The notes: generated by a model from the letters alone, not told the origin. DNA of 64,000 nt from Halocaridina rubra (GCA_037179515.1 JAXCGZ010002303.1:1-64000), one strand, 5' to 3'. Shown: positions 14,414 through 26,833, counted from the stretch's first letter. Numbers and translations: made by a program.

Positions 14414-16478
14414 GTGATTACCTAATTGTGATTACCTAATTGTGTTTACGGGAAAGAGCCCAAAGCTCGTATCTTCCCGTCTCCTGATCGGTTCCATTTT
14501 AGACTTAGTGATACTTATCGTACCTGTCCTTAAAACTATGGATTGAGATAGCATTAACTACCTCCTCGCTTAGCCAATTCCAATTATCAACTACTGAAAA
14601 AGTATTTCCTTACATCCTGCAAAGAAGTTTTCTTACGAAGCTTCAAACTATGACCTCTAGTTCTAGAGCCAGCCATATCGAAATATCGATCCCTATCCAC
14701 TCTATCATAACCATGAAGGAATTTAAAGACTGTCACCATATCCCCCCTTACTCTTCTAGCTTCGAGTGATGGCATGTCTAATTCCCTCAGCCTCTCATCA
14801 TAACCGAGATTGCGTATTTCTGGCACCAGTTTCGTGGCATGTCTTTGAACTTTTTCAAGCTTAGCTATGTGCTTTTTCAAGTGCGGATTCCAAAAGGGGG
14901 CTGCATATTCGAGTTTTGGCCTCACATAGGTTACATAAATATTTCTGAACATTTCCTTGTCCATGTGCCTGAAGGCTACCCTTACATTTGATAAGAATGC
15001 ATATGCTGCCCTTACTACGCCATTTATATGTATTTCTGGAGACAAATCTGCCAGTATGTTTACTCCTAGATCTCTATCATTTTCTGTCTCTTGAAGTTGT
15101 ACTCCAGCCACCGAGTAGTCAAGTTTGGGCCTTCTTGCACTTATACCCATTCTCATTACCTTACATTTTGAGGTATTGAATTTCATTAGCCACTTTTCTG
15201 ACCACTCATGCAGATTATTTAGATCCTCCTGAAGTTCTCTACCATTGTTCTCGTTTTTTACTTTCTTCACAATCTTTGCATCATCTGCAAACATATTCAT
15301 GAATGAATTTACAGACTCTGGTAGGTCATTTACATATACAAGGAACAAAAGTGGCCCTAAAACTGAACCCTGTGGAACTCCACTACTAACTCTTCTCCAT
15401 TCAGACACTGAGTGTCTTACTCTAACCCTCTGTTCCCTTCCTTCTAAGTAAGTTTTTATCCATTCCAAGATATTTCCACCTATTCTAGCCATTGATTGCA
15501 GCTTCCTAATAAGTCTCCCATGTGGAACAGTGTCAAACGCTTTCTGGAAGTCTAGGAATATGCAATCTGCCCAGCCCTCTCTTTCCTGTAAGATTTGGCT
15601 TACCTCATCATAAAATTCTAATAAGTTTGTTACTGTTGATCTACCTTCTCTGAAGCCATGTTGCCTCACTGACAAAAAGTTGAAGGATTCCAAGTGAAGA
15701 GAGATATGTTTCCTTAGTAGTTTCTCCATAAGTTTGCAAACTATGCTGGTCAAGGAAACTGGTTTATAGTTCAGAGCCGTATCCCTCCTTCCCTTTTTGA
15801 AGATAGGTATCACATTTGCTTGTTTCCAGCATCTTGGAATCTCCCCCGACTCCAGTGACTCCTTAAATATGATACTTAGTGCCACTGATATTGTGTTTGC
15901 GCATTTTTTAAGCACATGAGGGGATATGTCATCAGGACCTGTAGCTTTATGAACATCTAAATCCATCAGCGCTTTGCATACCTCTGTGGCTGTAAGGTTG
16001 ATGTTCTCTAATACCGGCCCTTGAGCTTCTATCACTGCAATCTGAGGGGGTGGGGTATTTTCTACTGTAAATACTGACTGAAACTCCTTGTTCAATTCTT
16101 TGCAGATCTCTTCGTCCGTCTCAGTGATGCTTCCATCAGCTCTCTTTAGCCTTAAAACCTGTTCTTTTACCTTCAGTTTTCCTCTGATAAAGCTGTGGAA
16201 AAGCTTGGGATTTTCTTTAGCCTTCCTGGTGATGTCCCTCTCATAATCTCTCTCCTTTTACTTAGGTAGTCATTTCTTGCTCTTTTGTAGGTTTGCCAGG
16301 CATTTATGTTTTTTCTCCTCCTATTCTTTTTCCAGCATTTGTCTCTCCACTCCTTAGCTCTTTTACACCCATTATCGAACCATTTCTCTCTGGCATGAAT
16401 TACACCTACTTTGGTGACAGATATGCAGCAATCTACTATCTTCCCATATTTCTCACAAAAGATGTCATACATCTTTTG
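14414..16478 (-). mobile_element. CR1-like LINE, copy d, nearly complete over ORF2
   Basis: Inverted copy of the element at 1-2217, with the 3' AATTAGGTAATCAC repeats at 14414-14440 and the 5' truncation near 16478. The longest open stretch is 502 codons (14587-16095), from the end of the linker through the whole RT. Two small deletions relative to copy a break the frame. One of about 10 bp is in a GAGAGAG-rich stretch at 16250-16262; the other, of about 11 bp near 14595, creates a premature stop just before the C-terminal VRVVDNWN motif. Otherwise the sequence is nearly identical to copy a, which suggests a recent insertion. Confidence 0.92.
14587..16095 (-). pseudogene. reverse transcriptase ORF of LINE copy d
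   Basis: Carries the complete RT domain: HKATGPDDI, RQHGFREGRST, DFQKAFDTVPH, GVPQGSVLGP and FADDAKI. The upstream linker is in a different frame at 16173-16478. The C-terminal about 35 residues are cut off by the deletion near 14595. Called a pseudogene because both breaks are absent from copy a. Confidence 0.88.
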
Positions 16479-16494
16479 CGAATGCGTATTTCTT

Positions 16495-16556
16495 GGGTCG
16501 CCCCCCCCCCCCCGCTTACAAGGAGGAATGAGGCATGTGTATATGTATGTAACAAT
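16495..16556 (+). mobile_element. RTE-like 3' tail fragment with a poly(C) run
   Basis: A run of about 14 C, then CTTACAAGGAGGAATGAGGC and TGTATATGTATGTAAC. The second half matches the tail of the RTE-like fragment at 31590-31645 (CTTACAAAGGAGAATGGGGC). It sits directly at the 5' breakpoint of LINE copy d. Confidence 0.5.
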
Positions 16557-16947
16557 TAAGTAAAACATTTACGGAAACTGTTACGAAGGTTACAGGGAGA
16601 CTATGATAGAGAAGTCCTTCACGGTGACACCGTCATAAACCAAAACATAAACTACAATGATTACTCTACACCTTTTCTCCACGCAATAACAATTGTAATA
16701 TTCTGTGACCATTAACGTTCATACGTAAGTTATCTTCTTTTATTTTTTGAGCCATAATTTATTTGTGCATTGCTGCTGAAAACATCCCATTATATTCGAT
16801 ATGATACTTGATATTCACTTTACCACAGTACGATTTTGGAAACCTTCGCTTATGCGAACCTGAAAATGTAATAGATTTTACGTCACTGAGTGATTACCCT
16901 ATGTAATCTTAGACTGTGGCGTAATGATGCCCATATATCTTTTCCTA

Positions 16948-16948
<1 letters not shown>

Positions 16949-17036
<88 letters not shown>
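16949..17036. repeat. (AT)n microsatellite
   Basis: About 88 bp of AT dinucleotides. The surrounding 16560-17440 holds no recognised gene; the 5' UTR exon of PET117 may lie there but cannot be pinned down. Confidence 0.95.
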
Positions 17037-17040
<4 letters not shown>

Positions 17041-17461
17041 GAAGATATTAATACTTTTTCATCCCCTCAGTTCCCTCCAAAGACGATATTCATTTATCAG
17101 CCAAATGCATATGACCCAAGATAGCTGTTGGTGTAAACAGGTCCCACCACCATTCAGAGAACAGTCACTTCATGAACATGCCCAACATATAAATTAAAAC
17201 ATTGCAAAATGATCTTTCTAATGTTACTTTGAGCAAATATTTAATTTATTGCAAAATTAAGAGTGAAAATTATGTATTTATTTATTCATAAACAGGAAAT
17301 TGATGTTTTATATTTTCCTATTTGTTCTATGATTGCAATTATAAATATAGTAACTTATCCTTAGGTTAACAGTACTGTAAACCTATTATTGTAACCTTAA
17401 CTCTATCTTGTAGAGCCTTTTGGAAGACCGTAACTAATTTATTGCTTTCTTATCTTACAGG

Positions 17462-17872
17462 ATGTCCCTAGCTTCCAAAGTCACATTAGGAGGTGCCTGT
17501 CTACTTACCGCTGGGGTTGTTACTTACGTGCATAGGAAACAAAACATTGATAAGTAAGTTTTGAAATATTTGTGTATAAGTGCAGAGCTACAAAATTGCA
17601 TGAAGCCCAAATTTTTTTATGATAAGACTTTTAAAGTTCATAAAACTTTTGAAGCACCAAAGTTGTTGTGTGAGCTCTCTCCCTAGCTATATTAATGTCA
17701 TTATTTTTGTATTCTCTTCAGGCAAAAACTACATGAAGGTGTGATAAAAGACATTGAGAGGCAGCAGAGAAGAAAAACAGAAAATATATATCTTTTACAG
17801 AAGCAAGCGGATCTTACCAGGCAACTACAACAAGAGCAAAGAGAACGAGATATGCAAAATAAGCAATCTTAG
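17462..17872 (+). CDS. PET117: PET117, cytochrome c oxidase assembly factor
   Basis: Small mitochondrial protein needed to assemble cytochrome c oxidase. In yeast and human it helps couple haem a synthesis enzymes. Two coding exons: 17462-17553 (donor GTAAGT) and 17722-17872 (acceptor CTCTTCAG), joined inside a Lys codon. They give 80 aa, close to the family length. The N-terminus MSLASKVTLGGACLLTAGVV is a single membrane anchor of the family type, followed by HRKQ. The second exon carries the family signature LHEGVIKDIERQQRRKTENI and a charged helical tail ending DMQNKQS. The ATG is two bases after an acceptor (TATCTTACAG), so an upstream 5' UTR exon is expected. The gene is bordered by (AT)n tracts on both sides, and its stop lies only 26 bp before the next one. 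Confidence 0.95.
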
Positions 17873-17894
17873 TAGTTTTTATATATAAAAATGG

Positions 17895-17897
<3 letters not shown>

Positions 17898-17982
<85 letters not shown>
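17898..17982. repeat. (AT)n microsatellite
   Basis: AT dinucleotides beginning 26 bp after the PET117 stop codon, so probably transcribed in the 3' UTR. Confidence 0.95.
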
Positions 17983-17984
<2 letters not shown>

Positions 17985-18027
17985 TTTGAGAAGGTGACCA
18001 GTTTAGGTCACGAAATTAATAAGTACT

Positions 18028-18109
18028 TTTTATATATATATATATATTTTCGTTGTTTTACTTAATGGGCTTTTCCTACCATTTTAAACTGTATGTTAAC
18101 AGTTCAGTG

Positions 18110-18200
<91 letters not shown>
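18028..18200 (-). repeat. AT-embedded element end (AAGCCCATTAA type) and (AT)n
   Basis: Between a short AT run and a longer (AT)n tract lies, on the minus strand, GGAAAAGCCCATTAAGTAAA followed by ACAACGAAA. The same motif occurs between (AT)n tracts at 53280-53309 and 54050-54080, and a related end forms the arms of the palindrome at 22078-22246. Confidence 0.65.
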
Positions 18201-18206
<6 letters not shown>

Positions 18207-19143
18207 GGGCCCATATATTTTATAGTTTTAAAAAATATGGTTTTTGAATGTACAAGATGGGAAAATGAGAAAAAAATAGTTCCCTATAAAAATATATTAC
18301 AGCAACTATTTTCACAAAGAAATTAAACTGTATTAGGTAAAGTTTAAGTACAGTATTGTACTACCAGGGAAAAGGTAACATGCAAAGCACAAGCTTTTTC
18401 ATATAAAGGTCTTAAATACAAGAGGTTTTAATAATTAGGGGTCTGAGGAAATAACCTACTACGTAAGATTAGGGACTTCTGTATATATATGTACATATAC
18501 TTGAAAATAATATTTACTTATAGATTTAACTATTGAAAGCTTGAGTGTACAATAAAAAACCATGAACTTCAGTAACTCTCTATACATTCTTCCATATACA
18601 ACAGAAAGTATCTCCAGAAACACTGAATGAGGACTAGAAGATTCTTTAATAATAAATCTGCTGTGGTATGCAATAAAAACATGTATGAGAGAGAGAATTA
18701 ATAACAGAAAGGAATTCTACTCTGCTAAAGTAAAGCATGCACATATTCAGGTGTACAGTATACACTACTTGATACCCAGTATGAAATAAAGTCCAACGCT
18801 TAGAAAAAGTTGTCTCATTCTCCCACTTATAACAAACAAGTAAGAAACAGTACAGTACTGTATTTACCTTTGTGGATGTGTGTTGCTGGCATAATATGTG
18901 GAGGAGGAGGGGGAATAATTTTTGAAAGGAGAGCCCTTATTTCTTTCTTCATTTCCACTGGTATGCATCTAGGGTGTTTGTGCCACTGTCACTATCACAT
19001 TTAACTTATAAGGAGCAATAATAAGGGCTAGCTTAAAGGCAAAACAATGGAAAACAAAGCAAGAACTACGAAGAGATCACAAACGAAGTACACAGCGCAG
19101 GCACCAATGCAGAACTGGGAGCTGGCAAGCGGGAATATATACA

Positions 19144-19199
<56 letters not shown>

Positions 19200-20889
19200 T
19201 TCCAATCACCTTTTGCAACAAAAGGCACTATGATATAGTAAAATGCGTGCTGGAGAATATGACAAAACGACTAATTAACATTTTCTCCTTTACAACCCTG
19301 ATCTTCTATTTATATAAGTCCAATATGTCCACCCATTCTTTATTCCCACTAGTTATGCTTTTATAAAAAAAAGTGAGCACCATGCCAAAGTAAAGGACAG
19401 ATCTTTAGGTCTTATATTCTACAACGTGGCATATTACAGAGGCAAATTTATATTTTTAATATTGCTGATATTCTTCAATTAAGTAAAACAAATCCATGGA
19501 AAATTTATGGTTCTTTGTAATGTTAGTGGAAAAACAACGGAGTCAAAGATGGACCTTCTGATCATATATCCTGACATATTATGTATTATTACATAACCTC
19601 ATTCTGGTCGAGATTGAATATTTTTTTTATTAGGACCAAAATTTTCACACACACTAGAGAGCACTAAGCGAGTCATGGTAGTACAGTTTGGAACCTACTT
19701 TAAATCGACCATAAATATTCATATGAGATAGTATCAGTTTACTCTTATGTATTTTGCTACAACTGCTGTTTTAAGTCAGTACATGTAGGTAAATAAAACA
19801 ATGCTAGATGAAAGCAACTTGGTACCTCTAAGACTGTTAACACGATTCTCATCTTTAAAACCTAATTAATATGATCATTCGAGTGAATGAGTACAAGGAA
19901 AGACACACATCACTTTTTATATTTTTAGACAACGTCTCTCTGGTGCTCTCAAGATTTAACCTTTGGTGAAAGGGTTAAGTTACTATAGTCTCAATTAAAT
20001 AAAATAACTTTTTTTCTGCATGGTACTACAACTACAGTACTGATACGAAATGGAAAAAAGGTGGCTACTGAAAAAGCTGAAACAAACTTCACAACTAGTA
20101 TTTGGAAACTGTGAATTGGTGAAGAAATTCACCTTAGCAAAGGCTCAAACTGAGAAGAGGGCAAAAGCCAAAGAAAAGGAGCAATGACTATCATTTATTC
20201 TTATGTAAGGGAGACTTTTTTATTTTTTAAACACAATCACAAAATTTAAACCTCATCATCGGAGGATCCTTTTACACGCATTCTCCATGAAATTTTAGTT
20301 TTAAAATTTTTCCTAGAGGAATGACACAACGATTGATACGTACTAAGCTCGCACGTTTTCATCTGTTTAACCGTGTCACTTGGTTTAACTCTTAAATTAG
20401 CAAGGTACAATCAGTTCTACAACAAACAGAACGTAAGCACTTAGTGAAAATATAATAATTATTCATTGGTAAATAAAGGATTATGTTGGTTAAGATCTGA
20501 TGAATATTTTCCATAAATAATCCACCCATTTAGAAATAAAAATCCTTCTTAATATCAAGAAATACAAACACCAAATGAATGATATAACTAATTTTGAAAG
20601 TCCATACCTTATCAAAAAAATACACACAAACTAATAAAATTATCATACAACACCTAGTATGATATACAGCTAGTATACAAGCAATACACAAAATATAAAA
20701 TTTTGAGACAGACACGTTGCTATCATTATATGATGACCTGGTATGGATTACTATGAACTTAGAATAGAGAGAAAGCAAGCACAAGTACAGTATGGAGACC
20801 CTAATGCTATATTCTTTTGATATTTACTGTGCTGTTGATAAGACCAGGTAAAAAAGAAAATGTCCCGCCACAGTCTCTAGCTAGAAAGG
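18201..20889. other. no gene recognised
   Basis: AT-rich sequence. An (AT)n tract with a (GT)n end lies at 19144-19199. Open frames here are short and resemble nothing I know. Confidence 0.5.
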
Positions 20890-20999
20890 ATATTCGCTCA
20901 TGGTTGTGGTCGCATTTGGCAACACTAAAGACCTTCGCAAGAAGGCACCATCCTATCCCTTAGTAGAAAGGGAGTCTATGGTGTAAAACCAATCACAGT
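20890..20999 (+). repeat. SINE family A, 3' part
   Basis: Contains ACCTTCGCAAGAAGGCACCA, TAGTAGAAAGGGAGTCTATG and GTGTAAAACCAATCACAGTA, which match the 3' half of the SINEs at 46.9, 47.1 and 31.3 kb. The tRNA-like head is missing or too diverged. Confidence 0.75.
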
Positions 21000-21039
21000 A
21001 ATGAGCTTATGCAGGAGCATGACCATTAGAGAACTCAAC

Positions 21040-21120
21040 TTGGGAGGTGATGGACCCATGTTCGAGCCCACGGCAGGACGGTAGGAAGAGCATCCAGCCT
21101 TTTCATGTGTCCATCCTCAA
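21040..21120 (+). repeat. SINE-like element with GAAGAGCATCCAGCC core
   Basis: A B-box-like ATGTTCGAGCCCACGG is followed by GGTAGGAAGAGCATCCAGCC and a T-rich end. The core recurs at 55070-55090 (AGGAAGGGTATCCTGCC) and, inverted, near 63835 (GGATGCCCTTCCTTTC). Probably a SINE or LINE-tail core; family unknown. Confidence 0.5.
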
Positions 21121-21909
21121 ATGACAACTTAAAAAAAATGATGAAACCTCCTTTAGCAACAACCAATAACAAACAAAAATTTAAGACATTGTCATCCTGA
21201 GCAATTCAAAACTAAAACACAATACAAATGAAGGATAAAAAATTCGACAGAAGCAAAAAATTTATTCCATGGTTTTTATTAAATAACAGGCTGCAATGTT
21301 TGCCAATATTATACCGCCTTGAGGTAATACTTAAAAAATTAAAGAATCTAACTATCCATCTATAAACAGTACTGATACACAATTCCATTCAGGAACTCCA
21401 TATTGAACATACTCCTCAAGGCCTCTTTGCATAAATTATAAAGTACTGTAGAATTAAATTTTAATGAGGAAAAATGCACAAATTAACCATATAGCAAGGT
21501 CCACTATATTTCACACAATGGATGAATTTTAATAAGTGGAATTCCCCTTTCTACACTGGTTGTACTGTAAATAGTGGAATGTTCATTGTTTTCTGCCAAA
21601 ACACACGATTCATTTGAAAATGTGGAATACTTTTTCTATTCTGGGTGTATTTTAAAAAAGGAATGTTTATATATTTTTCTTTGGTTTCCTTTTCAAAGTG
21701 CAATGCTCCTGAGTTGTTTGCTGGTATCAGTATAAATTCTGTCTAGATGCATCTAACTTAAAAGCAATGAAACCAAGCGGTTAAAAGGTAAAACATAATA
21801 CAGTAACAATAAAATAAAATAAAAACACTCTGATAAATGTAAAAAAATTTAATACCAATACTACCTTCAAAGTGATAGACGATGATTACAAGATCAACAA
21901 AATTAAATC
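21121..21909. other. no gene recognised
   Basis: AT-rich DNA with many short A runs and no feature I can name. Confidence 0.5.
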
Positions 21910-22050
<141 letters not shown>

Positions 22051-22077
22051 GTACAAACTGTTAGCATACAGCACTAA

Positions 22078-22240
22078 ATAGTAAGGAAGCCCATCAGTGA
22101 AACAAAACTTATAAAACAATGCTATATTTCGGATCCTAACTGGATCCCTTCTCAAGCACAACTTGTGCTTGAGAAGGGATCCAGTTGGGATCCGAAATAT
22201 AGCATTGTTTTATAAGTTTTGTTTCACTGATGGGCTTCCT

Positions 22241-22246
<6 letters not shown>
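22078..22246. repeat. near-perfect inverted repeat, about 80-bp arms
   Basis: Left arm from GTAAGGAAGCCCATCAGTGA and right arm to TCACTGATGGGCTTCCTTAC are reverse complements over about 80 bp. I see one mismatch (GGATCCTAACTGG against CCAGTTGGGATCC). The centre AAGCACAACTTGTGCTT is itself palindromic, so there is almost no loop. Both sides carry (AT)n. The arm end resembles the AT-embedded motif at 18.05, 53.29 and 54.06 kb. Confidence 0.95.

Positions 22247-22333
<87 letters not shown>
22247..22333. repeat. (AT)n microsatellite, right of palindrome
   Basis: About 87 bp of AT dinucleotides directly after the right arm. Confidence 0.97.
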
Positions 22334-22335
<2 letters not shown>

Positions 22336-23009
22336 CAGTCTACTTAATACTGAGTGTAATATTTGCATATATATGTTTATACTTGGATGCATACCAAAAA
22401 CCCGACTGATTACCCTAAAACTTATCAATCAAATTAATCCAAGAAAATTCTTTCAAAATATCCAGCACAGAATAGAAAATGGTTTGACATACCATATTTT
22501 AAGTGTTGAAAAACTATCATTGTGATATTCAAACCGCTACCCAACAATATATTCCACAAAACATCTTTTGTATCAATCTAGAAGACTCATGTCCCAAGTA
22601 TTTTCTACAAATATGTCTATAATATGATATTAATAGTAATAAACATTTCATTATCATGAAAAGAATATAGCTGGTATGTCATTAGATTTCTCAATCAGGC
22701 TTCAATATCTGACAAGAACTTCCTTGGCAATCACATAAAACCCTGTCTACCTAAGAAGTCTCTATTATTACTATACCAATCTGTTGAAGTAAGGTTAATA
22801 GAAAGGTTTTAACTTGGAATCACATCTGTCATTATTTAACCTTAATTCAGCAAAAATGCCCATATATGCATTGATGTTTCTTAATTTATATGGCTGTTAT
22901 ACCTATCTGCTCGTGCATCTCTAATGTAACTTTAAATTTCTAACTCTTGTGTATGTAATGTCTACATTTCTGCCAATTGTGAATGTATTATATGCCAGTG
23001 ATATAGATA
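22334..23009. other. no gene recognised
   Basis: AT-rich, no coding similarity or clear repeat seen. Confidence 0.5.
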
Positions 23010-23270
23010 AGTGAAAGCAAGGTCATGTGCAAAAGCCAGGTGCAATTGTAGTGAGGTCATCTATGCACATGAATGGAGGTCAATTGTGTATATTTTATAA
23101 ACCAGTAAAATAGTAATCCAAAAGCAAGGTCAGGTGCATAAGTTGGTGCAATTGCAATGAGGTCACCTTTGCACATGAATGGAAGTCAGTTGTGTATATA
23201 TAATAAACCAGTATTATAGTTATTGAAAAGCAAGGTCAGGTGCAATTGCAGTGAGGTCACCTTCTCTCTA
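23010..23270. repeat. minisatellite, about 110-bp unit, about 2.5 copies
   Basis: The unit has AAAGCAAGGTCAGGTGCA, then GGTGCAATTGCARTGAGGTC and CACATGAATGGARGTCARTT. It recurs at about 23014, 23120 and 23228; the last copy is shortened. Confidence 0.85.
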
Positions 23271-24985
23271 TCTCAACCCTATCACAGCTTATGATAACTC
23301 GTCTAATAAACACGACTCAACAACGATACAGAATCTTCTACACCCACAAACCCATATCATCTTTAACATCAAACAACTCATTTCTATATAAAGTTTAAAA
23401 AATAAAAAGCTACCTCTCCCTGGTAGGCCTTTCAGCCTGTCAGTGATAATATATCGACTATGGGGAAAAGTCTGGGAAACCAGACTCCATACTAAATATG
23501 ACATATTTCTTAAATGTTATAACAACTACGAACCTTTTGATCACTGGACGGAATACAATCTATTAGTTAAATACTGAAGAGCCCATATAAAAAGATCGAA
23601 AATTAAAAATGTTGGGCTTATAGATCATGCACAGATGGCAAATAAAAGGGATAGGGGAGCAACAATTAACAATTCTTCCCTCCATGAATTCATTTTCCTC
23701 AAACAAAACCTTTACTTTAATATAAACTAAATATTTTGTATTATCATATAATGCGGTGTATAAAACAATGAAAAATACATTAAAACTGGAAAGTAAGCCC
23801 CTGTACAGATAACCTGCCATAAAACTAAAAAAAATTTATATCTGAAAAGAATTACATAAATTTTGACAAAATTGCAAATACATATCTAAATACACATATG
23901 TGTAAAATCTTAGAAAAAGCTGCTTCAATTACAAGAGAAATAACTTCGAGTTTTTGTAGGAGCTAAAGTAAACTGCAAACGTGTTAGAAACACTACATTA
24001 GTGATGTATTTAATGTGTTAGAGCATTATGCATAGAGTAAACAATTCATTAAAGTACTTATTATGTATCCGTATGAGCATATAAAGAATTTGAAACAATG
24101 TAATTCACATACTGCTTTCAGAAGGAATATTTATTTATTAATTTTTTTTTTTGCAAATACACTGTATGTAATACCCTGTAAGGTTATACAAAATGCATAG
24201 TAATAGTGCCTCCCACAAGAATTGCTTTTGATTCTATACAATATCCTACAGACTTCCGAGTGATCACTATAAAACTTGTGAGCTGTAGGAATGCCCTTCT
24301 AAAAATGGTTGAAAGATTGTTCCACAACAGCTGGGAGACTTAGAAGTCACCACTCAACAGTTGAAAAACATAATGCAGACAATGTAATAAACTTTTCAGC
24401 AGCACAAATAACTATCTTCATAACAGGTTTAGTCTCTGAAAACTTTGGTAATTAATGAGCAAAATTCAATCAAAAAAGGTTCTAAAATGATTATCTATTT
24501 CATAAAGCTAAAACGCTCATATTTAAAATAAATTACATTTAAAAACAAAATGTTTTATCCCCTATTATATATTTAGCATCTGTATATATGGCATAATGCC
24601 AAAAGCATCGAGGAAATTTAAAAGGTGTCTAAGTGTTGCTTACAAAAGTCTTCATGAAATCAGTTCACAGGAACCATACAATACATGGAGAATGTAAACC
24701 TATGTTAATTATGCTTATCAATGAATGAAGATAATCTGTATAAAGATTAAACAGCAAATGATATTCAGGATAAGGGGCTACTGGAAAAGGATACATGAGA
24801 CAGGAAAAATTGAAAAGAGGAGTAAAAAAACAGTAAGCCTTTAGAGAAATGGGTTAAAGCCGAAGACAACAAAGAAGAAGAGCACTGTATGAGGATAAAA
24901 TTTGTATGCTAACAGAAATTATGACTGACCATCAAGAAAGGTAATATTATATTTATAATTCTTTTATTTCACAAGGTCCTTAAAC
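23271..24985. other. no gene recognised
   Basis: AT-rich DNA. A short segment at 23412-23450 (CTCCCTGGTAGGCCTTTCAG, then CCTGTCAGTG) matches the element at 51.95 kb and the last bases of the window. Confidence 0.45.
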
Positions 24986-24989
24986 TTTT

Positions 24990-25085
24990 ACTTTTCCTTC
25001 ATCTCAATGTTTTTTGGTGCCCGAGCCTAATGAGGGCATTTTCGTGCCTGTCCTGGAGTCACACTCATAAAAAGAAAAAGAATTG
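24990..25085 (+). repeat. LINE-tail/SINE B 3' end
   Basis: CCTAATGAGGGCATTTTCGT, then GTCCTGGAGTCACACTCATAAAAAG. This matches the 3' end of the jockey-like LINE at 11.4 kb (minus strand there), ending in the same TCAC-ACTCATAAAAA tail. Confidence 0.65.
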
Positions 25086-25159
25086 CGTATGAATGTTGTA
25101 TTGAAACAAACATTAAACCCAACACAGAGTTAAGGTTTGTTCAAACTATTTCAAGCACA

Positions 25160-25885
25160 TACATACATATACACACCCCTCATTTTCCCTTGTAAAGGGG
25201 GAGGCAGAGCCAAGAAACATGCATTCACCACAATCCACACCTCTCAGCTCCTTGGGGATAAAGGGTTGCCACATCTCCCCCCTTCCCCCCTGCTTGGGTC
25301 ATCCACAAGGTAGGCGGGCAAGGATAGTCTACAATGAGGCCCGACAGCCGCAGCTGATATACCCCCACCGCTTCATCACATGGCAACTACCCTCACATCC
25401 GTCCATCACAGTTCACTGAGCTAGCAGGTGCGAGAAATCCCTTTGGCCAACGTCATCTATGCACACTCTTCCCCATCTCTTGCACGCTCTCTTCCCTGTT
25501 CCACTGACATTCCACGTGCATTCAGTGCTCTGTTCATGCCATCTATCCATCTCATTCTAGGTCTCCCTCTTGACCTAATCCCAATCACTTCTGCACTCCA
25601 CAATCTCTTCACTATTCATTCCTCACTCATCATTTCCATGTGTCCAAACCGACTCAAAACACACTGATCTAACCTATCTGACAGCTTCATTCTAATGCCC
25701 GTTCTCTGCCTGACATCCTCATTTCTTATTCTATCTATTCTAGATACACCAATCATCCTTCTCAAATACCTCATCTCCATTACATTCAACGTGTTCCTTT
25801 CGTCCTCTCTTGCATTCCAAGTCTCTGCTCCATACACAGCTGATGGCACAATCACACCTTCATATATCCTTCTATTAAGTAATTG
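25160..25885 (-). mobile_element. RTE-like LINE, 5'-truncated copy
   Basis: Minus-strand translation gives IYEGVIVPSAVYGAETWNAR, MRYLRRMIGVSRIDRIRNED, RQRTGIRMKLSDRLDQCVLS and RFGHM, the same protein end as at 13.7-14.0 kb. The 3' UTR includes the reverse of the GGATTTCTCGCACCTGC stretch and the CATTTTCCCTTGTAAAGGGG tail. The frame stays open to the end of the conserved region, but the copy is heavily 5'-truncated. Confidence 0.85.
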
Positions 25886-26007
25886 GATAAAAAAGCTTGT
25901 ATTACAATTTCCAGCTCTGTATGTACAACAGAAGTCACTAAAACAACAACAAAATGTCATTTACATTAAACTTCATATTCACAAAAAGGTATTTCAAATA
26001 TAATACC

Positions 26008-26245
26008 AAACAACCAGAGTTGGTAGGTACAGGATGTGATTGCGATATGTGAAATTACCTTAAATGATTGTCAAGGATAGGAGAAATAATTACTGTACTA
26101 TGGTAGTAGACAATTTAGATAAACTACATAATAACCAGTGTCGGAAGGTACTCTACGAATGCGATGCAATATGTGAACCTACCTTAAACGAGTGTTGTCA
26201 TGGCTAGGAGAAATAATTACTGTACTATGGTAATACACAAAGTAC
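26008..26245. repeat. tandem duplication, about 122 bp, two copies
   Basis: Both copies end in TAGGAGAAATAATTACTGTA followed by CTATGGTA. Each begins with an AACCAG-GTYGGWAGGTAC block and contains GATATGTGAA or CAATATGTGAA and TACCTTAAAYGA. Confidence 0.85.
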
Positions 26246-26320
26246 AGGACATTGACTAGATATAATCACAAGGATATTGTAATTTTTGCTAGAAATAAAT
26301 TATGCATAATAAACCTAGCA

Positions 26321-26352
26321 ACGGAGCATCTATCATATTGCCTCCACACTGC
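26321..26352 (-). pseudogene. 32-bp copy of GALNT exon 7
   Basis: Identical at 31 of 32 positions to 31213-31244 inside the seventh coding exon of the GALNT gene, in the same orientation. It lies about 480 bp downstream of that gene's stop codon. The coding sense would read QCGGNMIDAP, against [10 protein letters not shown] in the real exon. After the match a TTAAAATA stretch is also shared, once about 14 bp are skipped. No acceptor or donor is obvious at its ends. Confidence 0.85.
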
Positions 26353-26584
26353 TCAGTTAAAATATTTTGAGAGCATTATTGTCTCAAAAGCCAGGAAAGG
26401 TTTTACCCTTATAAATTCTCCTCCAATTTGAAATAACTCTGGTTAATGTTGCATAATAACCTCCAAAATACAAGAGGAATAGATATTATCAATTTTAAAT
26501 TAATTATCGTGGAATACATAATTTTCTGATAATGATCCAAGGAAAATCTTTCCAACAATTCAAAACACTCCCAATCTATTTCTC

Positions 26585-26660
26585 TTTGTCTTATTTTGTC
26601 TTCGAGTTCAGGCTTGATGAAGACAATTTTCTTCGTTCATCTTGGTGTCACCCAAAAAAA
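26585..26660 (+). repeat. LINE-tail/SINE B 3' end, diverged
   Basis: TTCAGGCTTGATGAAGACAA and CTTGGTGTCACCCAAAAAAAAAG keep the order and spacing of the tail of the 11.4-kb LINE. It lies between the GALNT exon copy and the GALNT stop codon. Confidence 0.5.
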
Positions 26661-26833
26661 AAGTAAATAAATGGAGTGTAGGATTTACAGAGTTAACTAT
26701 ACCTCTACTGATGGTATTGCACAAAAATTCATGACAGTTTTAGCCCTTAATAAAAATATCTGCTTATGTAAATTATATTTAGATAAATTGAGCACAAAGA
26801 AATATAAGTGGAAATAGTGGCATCAAAAAAACA

